Of a stretch of DNA of 64,000 nt, positions 10,801-23,177 are shown piece by piece. The notes beneath the pieces are model-generated. The model searched no databases. It was not told where the DNA came from and saw only the letters and a list, made by a program, of their open reading frames with translations. A program made the translations under genes and the position numbers. How positions within the stretch are numbered: position 1 is the first letter of the stretch; each line of letters begins with the position of its first letter. The stretch covers positions 111,776,838 through 111,840,837 of the forward strand of contig OY282558.1 in assembly GCA_958295665.1 (NCBI GenBank). Reading direction: 5' to 3'. The stretch is from Tipula vernalis (Eukaryota; Arthropoda; Insecta; Diptera; Tipulidae).

Positions 10801-12990
10801 TATCTGATTTTTTTTTACAATCTCTTTAAGTGAAATTTTAATGAATCAAACAAGCACTAAAATTGCTTAACTGTGAAAACGTAGGAAATGCAATTCTACC
10901 CCATTTATACACTTGAGCAACAGTTATATTTATATTCAAAATGAACTTGAACGAAAGCTAATTTTTAATCCGAGAATTTTCAAGTTATGATATGTTTGAG
11001 GGAAATGTTGAATGTAAATGTGTCAATTACTAACTGCATTATTTGACCAAAATGGTAGATTAGAAATCAATTTCGATTTACAATTAAAACACGATTGATT
11101 TGATAAAAATTAAAGGAAATTCTAAAGGTAACAAAATTAGCTTCAATTCTTAATTGGACGTAACGATTGTAAATGAAATTTTAAGTAGAATAATTAGGCA
11201 AAATTTTAAATTTAATTTAGAAATGAAAAAATTCAGAATTCTAACATGAATTTTAGTAAAATATTTAGTGCCGTTTACGTGGGAAAAGTCAACATAAGTT
11301 TGAGAATTTTAACATATCGAATATACAATCAGAACGTCTCAGAATTTCGAGCAAAAATATGAATCAGAATTTGAATTTCCAAAAGTAATTGAATAAATTC
11401 ATGAGTAGGAATTTAAAATAGATTTAAAAATTAAAAAATTTAATTAGAATTACAAACTAGATTTGACAAACATCTTGTATTTAATATGAATCAAAAGCTA
11501 ATCGTAGCTTTCAGCAGAAATTTACTTATAAGTATAGTCATAAATTTTAAACATTGCTTGACTAAATATTGAGTGGATTTAAAAAAACCCTCGAGTTTAA
11601 AATCCGTAAATTTTCAGTTTGAAATTAAACAGATAAAATTTTAATTGAGTTACAATGTGAACTACGACACCAACAACATTTTGAGTGAAATTTAAAATTG
11701 AAAGTAACAAAATGTTTCTGGATTAGACTACAATTATTGTAAAGTGTTATTGGGTTAAAATTTGTTTTGAAAATATAGATTATAAATTGATTAGCACATT
11801 CTTCTTGGTGTTGAGCAAAAATTTGAGTATAAATTTGTTGTTCCAAACTAGATTTAAACACAATTTTAGTAAGAATTGAGTTGCAATGCGAGATTTGATC
11901 TCAAAACAACTAACAAAAATTTTTATGAATTTAGTTTAGAAATTTGAATCAGAAATTTTGAGTGAAATTTGGATTAGGAATTTAAAATTTAAAAAAATGG
12001 GTTTGGCATTCCAAACCAAATAAAATCTTTAATATAAATCATATATAGGAATTGAGTACCAACTCGAATTTTGATTTCACAAAATTTTGGGAGAAATATA
12101 GTTTACATTGTACCATAGACGTATACTGAGTGGGTTTTCAATTAGAAATCAAAAATATGAGGGAAAATTAGATGAAGCAAAGAATAGACACATATGCGAA
12201 GGGAAAACCAAGAAAATAGTTTAAATTAGATTACAATTCTATCTGAATTTAAATAAACTTTGAGTGACATTTTAATCCGAAATTAAGTTAAACTTCCAAA
12301 CTGTACTTGAATGTTGACTGTAATTTTGATCACGCTCATTGTATTAAATTAAAATAAAAACTTGAGTGAAATTTAAAGTTTTAACAAATATTTAGGTATT
12401 CCACTAATTGATTATTGTAATGTTCTTTTTACTATGTGAGTGGTATTCAGACCAGTAACCTAGTTAAATATCAAAACAGATTCGAAAAAAATTAAGATTT
12501 TTAATCAGAAATTTAGTTCCAAGCTTTATTCGAAGTTGAACAAAATGATAAATGGAATTTTGAACATAATTTTAAGTAGAAATTATCTTCTTTGTATTGC
12601 ATTTGAGAAACACATTTTGAAACAATTTTAGCAAAATGTTAAATGCACTTTATGTGACTGGGTTTAAATTCTAAACACGATTTCAATAATTTTTTTTAGT
12701 TCAACAAGAAAATCAGGAATCGAGCAGAAATCTGAATGGTTTTTATTTTATAATAGAAGCATTTCAATTTTAAACCGTAATTGAATAAAATCTTAAGTAG
12801 GAACTTACATTAGCAATAGAGTTTAAATTACAATTTGAGTTAAGGAAACACTTGAGTTTAAATTAGCTTAAAACTTGAGTTTGGAATTTCCGAACTGGCT
12901 TTAATAACAGTTTAAGTGAATTTTAAAAATTTAGTTAAAATTATTCGACCAACATTTTTATTTAGAACATGGTAAAACAAGATTTGAACA
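10800..12990. repeat. AT-rich block B, copy in unit 1 (empty site for later insertions)
   Basis: This block is paralogous to 40500-41079 plus 44208-45900. It is made of short decayed motifs such as GAGTTTAAATT and TTGAGTGAAATTT, with no convincing gene. The string ATAGATTTAAAAATT at about 11418-11432 is the uninterrupted counterpart of the site where the unit-2 copy received a solo LTR and a piggyBac element. Confidence 0.7.
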
Positions 12991-13175
12991 ATGTTAGGAC
13001 TAAGCTATTCTCTTACCTACTATTGACTTAATGTACTCTCCTCACCTCAATATAATTGAAAATGTTTAGGGGCGGCAGTCACAAAAAGTGTACAAAGGGG
13101 GACGGCACTTTGAACCGTAGACGCTTAAATATAGAGGTCAAACAAGCAGCGTGGAATTAAAAAAGTTTTACTAAT
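12990..13175 (+). pseudogene. Tc1-like transposase fragment, copy in unit 1
   Basis: The + strand encodes, with stops, the block HLNIIENV-GR and a downstream ALIEVIQAAW-like end, the DLNPIENLWG region of Tc1-family transposases. The same block is fuller at 46880-47400 and 62110-63010. It lies at the same place relative to the next OR in every unit. Confidence 0.55.
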
Positions 13176-13839
13176 TTAAAATTTTTGTTTAATTTTCTTT
13201 GCAGTCAAATTTTTGAGATTATTTATAAAGATGGAAGTCACACCCACTATTAAAAAAATCAATAAAGTTAAAAAATATTTGCATTATTCTTTGATTTCAG
13301 ATTTTTCACGTTGGCATTAAGGTAATGGAAAAAATCATGATCCGAAATTAACCCGTTTTATTGTAGCTGAATGTCAACTAGATTGTAAAACAAAAAATCA
13401 GACATAGTTATAAAAGCGGTAATAAACTTGGCCTTAAGCTGGTGAACAGAAGTGTATGTGGGAAATTATACAAAACAGTTTATAACCAATAGTACTGCAT
13501 TTTATTCCTAAATGTTTTGCACCAATTGCAAATCAGTATAGACTTGGTGCCATATAGTAACGGGTTTTTATCAATGTAGCTATTGGCTATCAAATGTTGG
13601 AGATAATTAGATAAATATTGAGATTTCATTTGCATCAATTCTTGTTAATTTTTTTTAATAAATACAGCTTTCCTCTGAATGTCTGAAGGAGAATTACCAA
13701 TACCACCATACATATATAGTAAAGATGCCACACAATGTGTTATATTACATTATTTAAAATGGTTTGGAAAAATATAGAACATTTAACAATAATGTTTTGT
13801 TGCCCCAAAAACGTCAATATAACTATGGTTAGAAAGTGC

Positions 13840-14480
13840 CTACGTCAAATATCGGGAATTTTACCCATGTCTTGCTTTAGTGTACAAACTTCTGTATAAA
13901 GCTTTCGATAAGGTGTCCAATTTAACTCTGATTAAATCATTTAATATACCACCATTTTAACATAAATAATTTCATTAAGGGTCAATCATGGGTCCTTTAC
14001 TAATCACTCTTTTTCGTCAATGATATTTAGAACGTGATTAAATGACGACATTTATTGTTTGCAGGTGGTTTAAACATTTTTAATATCATTTTTACGACTA
14101 AAAATGTACACAGATATCCCGCATAGTTATTCTAAACTCTAATTGGTGTATTGTAAATCAACTGCCACATAATATAAGAAAATGTTTCCCCACATGACGT
14201 TTACCAAAAAAAATAAAAATGTTGGTATTGTTGCAAATTACTGAAGGACCTTTGATTCTAAACTAAGATTATCGCAAGTTTTGTAAAATGTTAGGTTTTA
14301 TTTTTAGGCGACGTAAAGGTACTTAAGGGACCCATCTACTCTCTTACTTTTATTCCACAGCCTTAAAGGTACCAATCTTCAATATTTGGCGCAGATTTGG
14401 AATTCTTTTTATAGCAAATATTGCAACAGACTGGAAAATATTCAGACAAGATTCACAAAATACCTATGTATATGTTTCAA
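13840..14480 (+). pseudogene. Jockey-type RT remnant, copy in unit 1
   Basis: The + strand shows decayed RT motifs in order: LLYKAFDKVSN (motif A region), GSIMGPLLITLFF-NDI (motif B to C linker), a damaged F-A-D-D region at about 14045, and LEY-AQIWNSFYSKYCNRLE near 14380-14420, the post-catalytic block of Jockey-superfamily RTs. Multiple stops. Paralogues lie at 47450-47960 and 63200-63870, each just upstream of an OR copy. Confidence 0.65.
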
Positions 14481-14559
14481 TTCTCACAAAAGTTCTCACC
14501 GAGAACTTTTTGCTTTGTGTATGAAATAAGATTGAAGCATACCTGTTAAACAAATGGTT

Positions 14560-15072
14560 TAAGGATTAAGAGAATTGGTTGATATAGTATAGAGAATAAC
14601 CTGGTTGTTTCCACCAATGCGTCACAGGTTTACAGTGAAATAAATAAATTAGATAAATTATTTTGAGAGTAAAATGTCGGTATCATTTAAGACGCCGCGA
14701 TTTTCGGACAATTCTACAACAATCATGTTTAATTTTATTTGTGTCGTCAGGGATTGGTGAGTATAGAGAGCAAAAAAAAGAACGAAACCATATTTGTATT
14801 TATTCTAAATTCTAACGGCTCCGATTCATGCAGTTTTATGTGAAACCAACTGAAAGACAAAACATTTATTTCCATGCAGCGATAATTTGGCAACTTTGAA
14901 GTTTCAAATCTTCAAAAATGCATATAACCTACAATTTTACTTTTAATTTTTTGAAATTTTTAAATAATAAAATAATAATATAAAATAATAATCCTACATT
15001 TTATTTCAGTAATTTCGAATTACTACAAAAGTAACAACCTAGCCTGATCGCAAACAACAAAATAGTATTGCT
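14560..15072 (+). repeat. 5' flank of OR copy 2
   Basis: Matches 1-241 and, in its promoter-proximal half, 48470-48660 (shared AACTTTGAAGTTTCAAA and TTTTATTTCAGTAATT). It contains about 250 bp that copy 1 lacks. No coding sequence seen. Confidence 0.65.
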
Positions 15073-15080
15073 TATAAAAG
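15073..15080 (+). promoter_or_regulatory. TATA box of OR copy 2
   Basis: TATAAAAG, 81 bp upstream of the ATG at 15154, the same spacing as in copies 1 and 3. Confidence 0.6.
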
Positions 15081-15153
15081 TTTACTATAAAAGTGGAAAG
15101 AACTATTGTATATAAAACAATTTGCAAGGTTGACCGCTGAAGAGCATTACAAA

Positions 15154-16597
15154 ATGGTTATATTGACTATTCATCAAACACCCACAATAATGAGATCACT
15201 TAGAAAACTACAAAAATGTACTGCCACAAATCCAGTTAATACCAACTACTTTGTGCATTACACTTTGGTAATTTTAAATATATGCTTTCTAATGTGGAGT
15301 ATTATACCAGAGGTCAATATTTAAAATCCATTTTGATAATTTGATGAATTTACCAAATCTTTTATTTTAGGTAACATTTTTTATATATAATCTACATGAT
15401 GTTAAAGCCAGCACGTCTGGAACGCCGACGCTAGTTCAACTGATAACAACACTGTTCAAAGTACTGTACTTGGCGATCAGAAATGAATCACATTTTAATT
15501 TAAGCCGTGCGATAGAGTCTATTGCCAAGCAAAGTAAGTGTAGCTGCTTAGAATACAGTTTTACTTTAAATATCAGATTTGTATCAAAATAATCTATAAT
15601 ATAATTACAGGAAGGCCAATATGTAAGAGTGGAGCATGTTATGAATATGCTGAGAAAATATCAACGCGTTTAATAAACTGGTGGACAATCTGTCTACTTT
15701 TATGTATACCAATTTATGTAGTACCACAAACGGCTTATCAAGTTTACCTGTACATGGTGCAAAATAACGTTGATGCACCTACCTCCTATGTAACACCATT
15801 CAAACATATGTAAGTATTATATAAGAGATTTAAAGTTTAGTTTCTTCTCATTTTTCTTCTATTTTTACTTTTAGTTATTTTTATTCCATAAATTCAATTT
15901 GGGTATACATTCTCACTGTAATTATGAGCTCGTTAAGTTATTTTCTATTGGTAATTACGTTCGCAAGTGTTGATGGGACGTTTTTCTGTTATTGCATCTA
16001 TGTTCAAACATTTTTGAAAGATTTGCAAACAATGTTTAAACTGACGGCAACTCAAGATAATGTTGCCCAGCTAAAGGATGCCATTAAATTTCATGTGGAT
16101 ATTTTAAAACTGATTAATCAAATCAATAACCTTTTTTCACCCATAATATTTGCACAATTTTTGGATAGCACAGTGTTAATTTGCACAATGATTTTCCAAT
16201 CAACTTTAGAGCAATCACTGCAAATCGAAATTGTTAAACTTTATATTTTTATTATTGCATTATCAAGTCAAATTTTTATGTATTCATATTTCGGAACAAC
16301 CGTTTTGAATGAAAGTTACAATATTGCAACAGCAGCATATTCATGTGAATGGACCGATCCTGGTTTGAAACACAAATTGCAGATACAAAAATATATTTTA
16401 TTTTTAATACAAAGATCACAAAAAGAGGTGGAATTCGATGGATTGAAATTATTTAAATGTAATATGCAAACATTTGTTTCGGTATAAGTTTTCTTTATTG
16501 TTTGTCTTTTAAATTATTTATGGATCTTATTTTCTGCTTTCAGATTATGAAAGCCTGTTTTTCTGCATTGACCGTTCTACAATCGATGACCAATTAA
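15154..16597 (+). CDS. Odorant receptor copy 2, five exons, intact
   Basis: Exons 15154-15312, 15371-15533, 15611-15809, 15875-16481 and 16544-16597 have exactly the same lengths (159, 163, 199, 607, 54) and phases as copy 1, giving 393 codons. Introns are 58-77 bp with GT-AG ends; donors at 15534 and 15810 are consensus GTAAGT. The product is a seven-helix odorant receptor closely similar to copy 1, with replacements scattered across the whole protein, for example in the first extracellular region and the TM5-6 region. No stop or frameshift is present. The C-terminus ends QSMTN, with ATTAAA rather than AATAAA at the stop codon. Identical structure and flanks show that copies 1 and 2 arose by segmental duplication, not retroposition. 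Confidence 0.88.
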
Positions 16598-16935
16598 AAT
16601 ATTGTTGTGCACAAAATTATTGTTTGCTGGTATAGAATTATTGCGCTGCCATAAGGATATATCATTGCTTATTAAAATTTTAATGTTAAAAACCATAAAA
16701 AAACTTGATATTTATGTAACACAAATACCCTTCAAACATTGCACTTTGCCAAATAAAAGTTAACGTACTCACATCACAGCACAATCAGTTCAAAAGTTTG
16801 GGTCTTTTATTTACGAAAATCCTGTACATTCTTTACAATAATTATTTTACTACTCAACTGTATTGTCAAAAGGAAATGATTTGCCCGGTAAATACTGGCA
16901 GCACAACCAAATCTCCGAGAAGTTAGACAGCAAAC
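16598..16935 (+). repeat. 3' flank of OR copy 2
   Basis: Collinear with 1749-2090 and 51688-52000. Homology ends abruptly at about 16935, where the CACTA-like element begins, in the middle of a motif that continues in copy 1 (CACACCAACAGACAATC). Confidence 0.65.
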
Positions 16936-18760
16936 ATACTCACACTCATATCCTATCCTATAAAGGTAAATAAAGCGTTGTTGAATCCATTTTTAAAGCC
17001 ATTATTTTAAATTTAATTGCTGATATTTTATATTTGTTTAACTCTGGTTCTAGCAGTTCATTAGTTGAACAGGAAATGTGTAAATTGCTTGACAAAAACG
17101 GTTTATTAAAAAAGTCCACTGTATTCATTTCAAAATTGCCCTTTATATAAACATCTAAATTGACTTGCAATATTTCTTTAATTATAAAAACTTTGGTTTC
17201 TACAAAGCAATAATCATTAGACCATTTCACTGAATAGTGACAATCCTTAAACTGTAGGTCTCGGTATGAGAATTTATCTACATTATAATTTAATATTGCG
17301 TATGGAATTTGATCATCATTTTGTGCAGCTGATACATGCCTACTAACTTCGTACGATCTGTTGATGAGTTGTTGAAGCGGTTGACTGTGTTTTTTAATGT
17401 GTTTTTTCAAATGTTGTAAACTGTTTTCAAATTTGAAAGCGCTGAATTGGTCGAGAGGTCCAAACTTTACCACGTCGTCAGCCAAATGAATCAAATTGTG
17501 TATATTATACCCAACCGAACTTGGGCCATATAGCACCGGAAAATCTTCAACGTATTTTCGTAGCATTATAACATAAAGTGATTGTAATAATCATCCTGCA
17601 AAATGCCCTTTAATAATATTGGGCCTGTATAGCATAAGAACAACCGAAGTTCCGTCGCCTTTCATCTATTAATTTCTGTGAAAGTTCTAGGTTTTCTCGA
17701 AAATTCCTTTATTATGCTATGCTTAATCACTTTGATGCGTTCATTGAGGATTGCTATATCATAGTTTGTTGAGGAATATTTTCTTTTTTAATTTTCACCT
17801 ATGACTTTATATTTTGTCGCATTACTCCGAGTAGTACGCAGGGCATGTAGTCCACTGGTATCTGTGATACGCAGCCTACATTAATTCATTCTATAGCAAT
17901 TGGCTCAATTTTTTTGTGATATTCTAAATGGTTGCTGCTAGAAAAATTTTCATCTGTTCTCAGTTGTGCGTTTATATCTAAAAAGCACATCCGTCTATTT
18001 ATGTACTCGCCTTTGACTTGACATTTAGTGCAACCGTAATAACCGTTGTGTCCTTTAACACCGAGAATCATGGATTTAGCAGGTCCGTCGCAAACAATTG
18101 CCCGTAATCCGATAAAAATTGCATTATTGTTATACATAACACCTTCCGATTTTAACACATCCATTTCACTAACAAATTGTTCTTAAAATACGTCGGAGAA
18201 AAATGGCTTTTTATAACCATGGTACGCACCGATTACAAAAACTTCCTTTTTACCTACAACGTTTCCTAATATAGGCCAGAATTGACTCGATGAACTTCTT
18301 GATAATGGAAGTCCGTCTACACCAATATCAATATTCACCGCTTTTAAATATTTATTTTCATTTTGCTGCAAAAAATTTGTTAGGTACTTTGTGATACCAA
18401 AATGTGTGTAGCACCCGCTTCCCATACGAATTACGCTAGTTTGTTTTGCTGTTCTCTTCAAAGTACGAACATCTCTTGGTAAATTCGGATGGAGTTTCCT
18501 TAGAATGCTCAACAAAGCATATGCAGATCATTTGTAATTTTGTATTTCACAAACCATTCAGCCAAATCGTTTTCCAAAGTATCTTCCGATTCATTAGGAA
18601 CTTCGACACTATCGATGAATCTATGTTCCGATGAAAATACACCACTAACATCACCAATATCAATATTATTTTCAAGAAAACTTTCTAAATATTCATTGGC
18701 CGTTTTACTTTCTTCAAAAATATTTCCATTAATATTTTCCTTACTCTAATTCACAATTCT
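16936..18760 (-). pseudogene. CACTA/TNP2-like transposase relic
   Basis: Three minus-strand frames are collinear parts of one large transposase. The N-terminal part (18515-18183) has PRDVRTLKRT, the block INIDIGVDGLPLSRSSS and QFWPILG. The middle (18164-17886) has ICDGPAKSMILGVKGHNGYYGC-type residues (GYYGCTKC is a zinc-ligand-like motif). The C-terminal part (17566-16958) has NIHNLIHLADDV and FGPLDQFSAFKFE, resembling the DUF4218-like end of TNP2-type transposases. This combination is typical of arthropod transposase-domain proteins that I associate with CACTA/EnSpm elements; the superfamily is from memory. Frameshifts at about 18170 and between 17886 and 17566, plus a missing N-terminus, show it is dead. 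Clear CACTA terminal repeats were not found. Confidence 0.6.
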
Positions 18761-19500
18761 ACTTGTTGTTGATTGTGTTTCTTGATTATTGTTTTTAAAT
18801 TGAAGTCCGTACGACACCAAAATATCTACTTCCTCTTTAATTTTTCGTAAATTATTTCTTTTTCACATTTTTAGAACAATTGTTTTCATTAAACAATCAC
18901 TAAACACAATAAAAATTAAGTAAAATAGATTTTATTTACCTGTTTACTTTAAAAAAAATGTCGCGTTTGCAGACAAAGGATTGAAAACGAAATATGTACG
19001 CCATATGGTTTGACACATGTGGAACTGAAACCTCCCAACATACTGTGTGTACGGAAAGCGGACCTTTTTTTACTTCTCAAATTCATCGCGCTTTGCGCAA
19101 ACTCCAAAATGGATATCCACACACACTCGCATTTATGTAAATGTATAGCAAAATGGGTATGGAAAACCGTGCGTAAATTGTACTGCGCTGGGTACGTACC
19201 CAAAAATGTTTGATGGGTTGCTATTCACGTGTAAAATAACCGGAAAAAAAATATTTCATAGCAACCGTAGAAGTTCAAAGTCGAGGCCACCTGTTTAGAA
19301 GAGTCTAGGCTTTCAAATTTATGGTAACTAAAAATTTTGATGCGATGCGTCTGATAAGACTGTTATGTAACTATTATGCGTTAAGCACAGTGAAACTGCA
19401 TATATAATTTTTTTGCTATTTCGGAACCTGTATTATTAAATAAATCAAACTGTTTTCTCAAAAGTCAATTTTACCATTTAATGCGAGTTTGCTGTTTGAC
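18760..19500. other. Flank of the CACTA-like relic, no gene seen
   Basis: AT-rich, with one less AT-rich patch at about 18960-19220 where short ORFs overlap on both strands. Neither has a recognisable domain. It may be the 5' region of the CACTA-like element. I see no supportable gene. Confidence 0.4.
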
Positions 19501-20180
19501 GTTGCTATAAAGTATCGGCAAGCAAACTATGATTACCATTTTTGCTGCTATTACATCGATAAACCAACAATCTCACGTTTTTGGTCATTTTTTAAGACGT
19601 TATTATAACTAAATTGCTGTGAATTTTAGATGGCACAACTCCAAATTGTTACTTGGGAGTTCAATAGCAACGCTGCATCTTCTGTAGTTAGGCAGATGGT
19701 TCTCTCCACAATAAACGCATTTAGGCTGAACATTTTTAGCTTTTACACAATTTCTGGTACGATGTTATCCTAAACATTTGACTCAATTGGATTAAGCAAC
19801 ATAAGCCTTATTGGCCTGGTTTGTTTATTTTCAAACGTATGCCAAGTGTAGTTATTTTTATTTAACATTTTTGTGATTTCCCTGTATGTTTAACTGCCTT
19901 CCAAGTTTATTTTGATTTAGAGTAGATCATAGTATTTAGCTTCATCCCAACAATCGAAATTTTAACTCTTTTCCACTCTGTTTCTCGAGCTGATTTATCG
20001 TCATCCGTAAGGTACCCTTGTTGGGTGGTACTCTGGTTAGGAGTGGAACAGATGTCCTTCGTTGGCTTAAGAGCTTTAACTTCGTTTTCAAGAGTCTTCT
20101 TGAAGGTATACTAGACACATTCGGTCGTTTCTACATAGTTGTAGCATTGGAATATTGACCGCGAGAAACATGGCTACTAT
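19500..20180 (-). pseudogene. Jockey-type gag remnant, copy in unit 2
   Basis: Matches 3935-4560 along its length, beginning ATCGGCAAGCAAACTATGAT and including the zinc-knuckle coding part (GGCAGATGGTTCTCTCCACA on the + strand). Internal deletions relative to copy 1 remove part of the gag N-terminal coding region near 19800. It ends where the TIR/foldback complex is inserted. Confidence 0.6.
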
Positions 20181-20372
20181 AAGCCAACCTTACCGGTGTG
20201 AAGTTTTTAACACTTTTTTTAACACATTTTACGCAAGTGTACCTACATTTGTTTGACAGTGTAATACAAGTTATTAAACAAAATTTTTAACGCTTTATTT
20301 AAACACATTTTTAAACACTTTTCACGAAAGTGTACAATTGTTTGATAGTGTAATTCAAGAAAAAATTAATAT

Positions 20373-21789
20373 ATGAGAAACAAGATCCTACCATAAGCCA
20401 AATAACAAAATCATTAGAAAATAATGATTCTACACTTTGCTAAATAACACAAATCTCAGAGATTGGCTCGCATAGACACCATATAGGATAGAAAGAGGAT
20501 ACATTAGGCTTTCCAAATCTGTAAGTGTTATTCTGTAATTTATGGTTGGGCTCTGATGACAAATTTTTAAATATTACCAAAATGATCGAGTATATGGAAA
20601 ATCATGATTCTACACTTTGCTAAATAACACAAATCTCAGAGATTGGCTCGCATAGGCACCATATAGTAGAAAGAGTATACATTAGGCTTTCCAAATCTGT
20701 ATGTGTTATATCATTATTTAGGGTCGGGCTCTGATGACAAATTTTCAAATACTACCAAAATGATCGAATATATGGAAAATCATGATTCTACACTTTGCTA
20801 AATAACACAAATCTCAATTAAGGGTTGGGCTCTGATGATAAATTTTCAAATACTTATTACCAAAATACAACAAGTTACCTTATAACCTGATAAATTTCAA
20901 TTAAAAGGAATAATACATTTTGAACAGCAGAATGTAAAAAATATGCCTGGCCACTTTCGTTCGTATACATCAAGCGATTTAATAATACGTGGGAACTGCA
21001 TGATGATATGCTGCAATTTCCAATGGAAGTAAATTCGGCAACAAAGAAAATTCCGGCAATATTGATTTACTCCAAATATTAAATAAAATCAGATGGCTCT
21101 CATTACTAATCAGTAATTATTGATTATTACCAGCCGGTCGAGATACTGCTAATAACTTACCAGCGATATAGTAAACTGTAGAACTAAAATAGTACTTTCA
21201 TAAACATCTTTCGAATCATACACGGTTTCTGAAATGGCCAATCCCTCCAAAATCACTGCCTTATCGTGGCCGAGTGGTTTGCGTATATTAAAAAAAGAAT
21301 TGGCAATACCAGTCAGGGCCACTCATACTGGATTGGCAACTCTGGAGCTATCTGACAAATCGTGGTCACATTATCATTCGTACGTGTTAAAATTTTCGAT
21401 ATTGTTCGAATTTCAGTAAGGTTATAATAGCTCAACCCTAAATTATGGAATAACGCATACAGATTTGGGAAGCCTAATGTATTCTCTTTCTATCCTATAT
21501 AGTGCCTATGCGAGCCAATCTCTGAGATTTGTGTTATTTAGCAAAGTGTAGAATCATGATTTTCCATATATTCGATCATTTTGATAGTATTTGAAAACTT
21601 GTCATTAGAGCCCAACCATAAATTATGGAATAACACACACAGATTTGGAAAGCCTAATGTATCCTATTTCTATCCTATATGGTGCCTATGCGAGCCAATC
21701 TCTGAAATTTGTGTTATTTAGCAAAGTGTAGAATCATTTATTTTCTAATGATTTTGTTATTTGGCTTATGGTAGGATCTTGTTTCTCAT
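20373..21789. mobile_element. Foldback-like element with tandem subrepeats in inverted arms
   Basis: The left arm (20373 to about 20880) contains three direct repeats with a period near 180 bp. The right arm (about 21415-21789) contains two of the same repeats in inverted orientation. Termini are ATGAGAAACAAGATCCTACC and its exact reverse complement. ATAT flanks both ends, though it also extends the palindrome. The centre (20880-21415) has no transposase I can recognise. A 61-codon ORF at 21234-21419 lies in the centre and has no known domain. Confidence 0.7.
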
Positions 21790-22196
21790 ATATTCGAAAC
21801 TCTACTTTTGAACGAGCAACACCTAAAAAAATAATTGTGCAGTGAAAAATATATAAATCAAAATATAATAGTTCCAATTAAATACATTTTTAATCATAAT
21901 AACCATATAAATATTAGAACTCTAAATTAATAAAATTATCGTAATAATTCAATTAATTAATCAATCATTTAAATATTGGAATTATTTCTTGTGTTACAAT
22001 AAAATCCGTTTTAGTGCAACTGTTTATGATTTCATTCATTTTGTGAAAACATTATTGGTATATACAATTTGTTTCTTTCAAATCCGTTATACTGTACATA
22101 CTGTTTATTATTTAATTCAATTTCGGAAATCATTTTTGGTTTATTTTTATTGCTGTGTACACTTACCACAGATAATTTTTAAACTGTATTTGTACT

Positions 22197-23177
22197 ATGT
22201 CTGAAACATGTAACACTTGCTCTTCCAATGTTACTAAGGGAAGATTTCCTGGTGTCAAATGTGGTGGACCTTGTATGAAACCATTCCATATCAAATGCGC
22301 TCGCATATCTGATGATCTTCTACAAGGCATCAAAAATCGATCTGTGAATTGGTTATGTGAAGACTGTCGTGCAACGTCAAACCAATCAATTATGGATGAT
22401 GATCAGGTTGCGTCGGACTCGGCAAATATGAACGTTAGTTTATCCGATGTTATGACCGAGCTTAAACGCATGGAAAGTAAGCTATCAGCACTTGAAGATT
22501 TAAAAACCATTGTTACATCGTTAAAATTTGAATATGAGGAAATCAAGTCGAATGTTTGTGTTTTGGAGGAAAAATTGCTTGTGCAAGACAACAAATTACG
22601 TCATTTGGAAGCTGAAATTGATAAACCAAATCAACAGCAAAATGTATCCAACATTATTATCAGTGGCTTACCATCTAACCATGAAGACATTCGTAGTTTA
22701 ATAACTTATGTTATCAAAAAAATAGGGGTGAACATAAATGGTGATCAAATAGTCTCAGTTGAGAAGATCGATAAAAAAATTACTGTCAACGCTGCTACAA
22801 ATAGAAACCACTTCAAGCCATTGTTAAGAGATTTCTTTATTGTGAAACTAAACTCAACTGAACTTAAAAACAATATTTTAATGCAAATGCGAAAACACAA
22901 ATCACTGTCTACTCAAGATTTGGATGTATTTCTACCAGTTAACCATCCAGTCCAGCGTATCTACATTATGCATCACTTAACAGCGTTCCAGTCAAATTTA
23001 TACCGTGAGGCTAAAAATATAAAAACATTATATAAGTATAATTATTTATGGTGCAAAGCTGGACAAATATATTTACGGAAATCTGCAGGGTCTGATGTTC
23101 ATCGAATTGCTTCGGTCAACGATATTTTTCGGATTAAAAACATTCACAAGAAAATTGAAGGCAATACATCTGATTGA
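22197..23177 (+). CDS. CR1-like ORF1 protein, PHD finger and coiled coil
   Basis: 326 residues. Residues about 5-60 form a PHD-type zinc finger: CNTC near residue 6, CGGPCMKPFHIKC around 21-34 and WLCEDC at about 52-57, giving Cys4-His-Cys3 spacing. Residues about 80-140 are a leucine- and charge-rich coiled coil (MTELKRMESKLSALEDL). Residues about 147-240 begin SNIIISGLP and resemble the RRM-like domain of non-LTR ORF1 proteins; a C-terminal basic region follows. Such proteins bind element RNA and act as chaperones in the RNP. PHD-bearing ORF1s are known in CR1-group elements. The ATG is the first in frame and lies 446 bp before ORF2. Intact. Confidence 0.8.
   Translation: MSETCNTCSSNVTKGRFPGVKCGGPCMKPFHIKCARISDDLLQGIKNRSVNWLCEDCRATSNQSIMDDDQVASDSANMNVSLSDVMTELKRMESKLSALEDLKTIVTSLKFEYEEIKSNVCVLEEKLLVQDNKLRHLEAEIDKPNQQQNVSNIIISGLPSNHEDIRSLITYVIKKIGVNINGDQIVSVEKIDKKITVNAATNRNHFKPLLRDFFIVKLNSTELKNNILMQMRKHKSLSTQDLDVFLPVNHPVQRIYIMHHLTAFQSNLYREAKNIKTLYKYNYLWCKAGQIYLRKSAGSDVHRIASVNDIFRIKNIHKKIEGNTSD

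Noticed and set aside
11625..11861. 78-codon minus ORF in block B
   Set aside because: The paralogous block near 44450-44680 does not keep the frame, so it is a chance ORF.
18949..19213. Opposing ORFs of 84 and 67 codons
   Set aside because: Complementary frames over the same patch, without recognisable motifs or conservation.
21262..21290. tRNA-Ser-like A-box (CGTGGCCGAGTGGTTT) in the centre of the foldback-like element
   Set aside because: No B-box (GGTTCRANNCC), anticodon stem or acceptor pairing follows, so it is not a tRNA gene; at most a chance or SINE-like relic.
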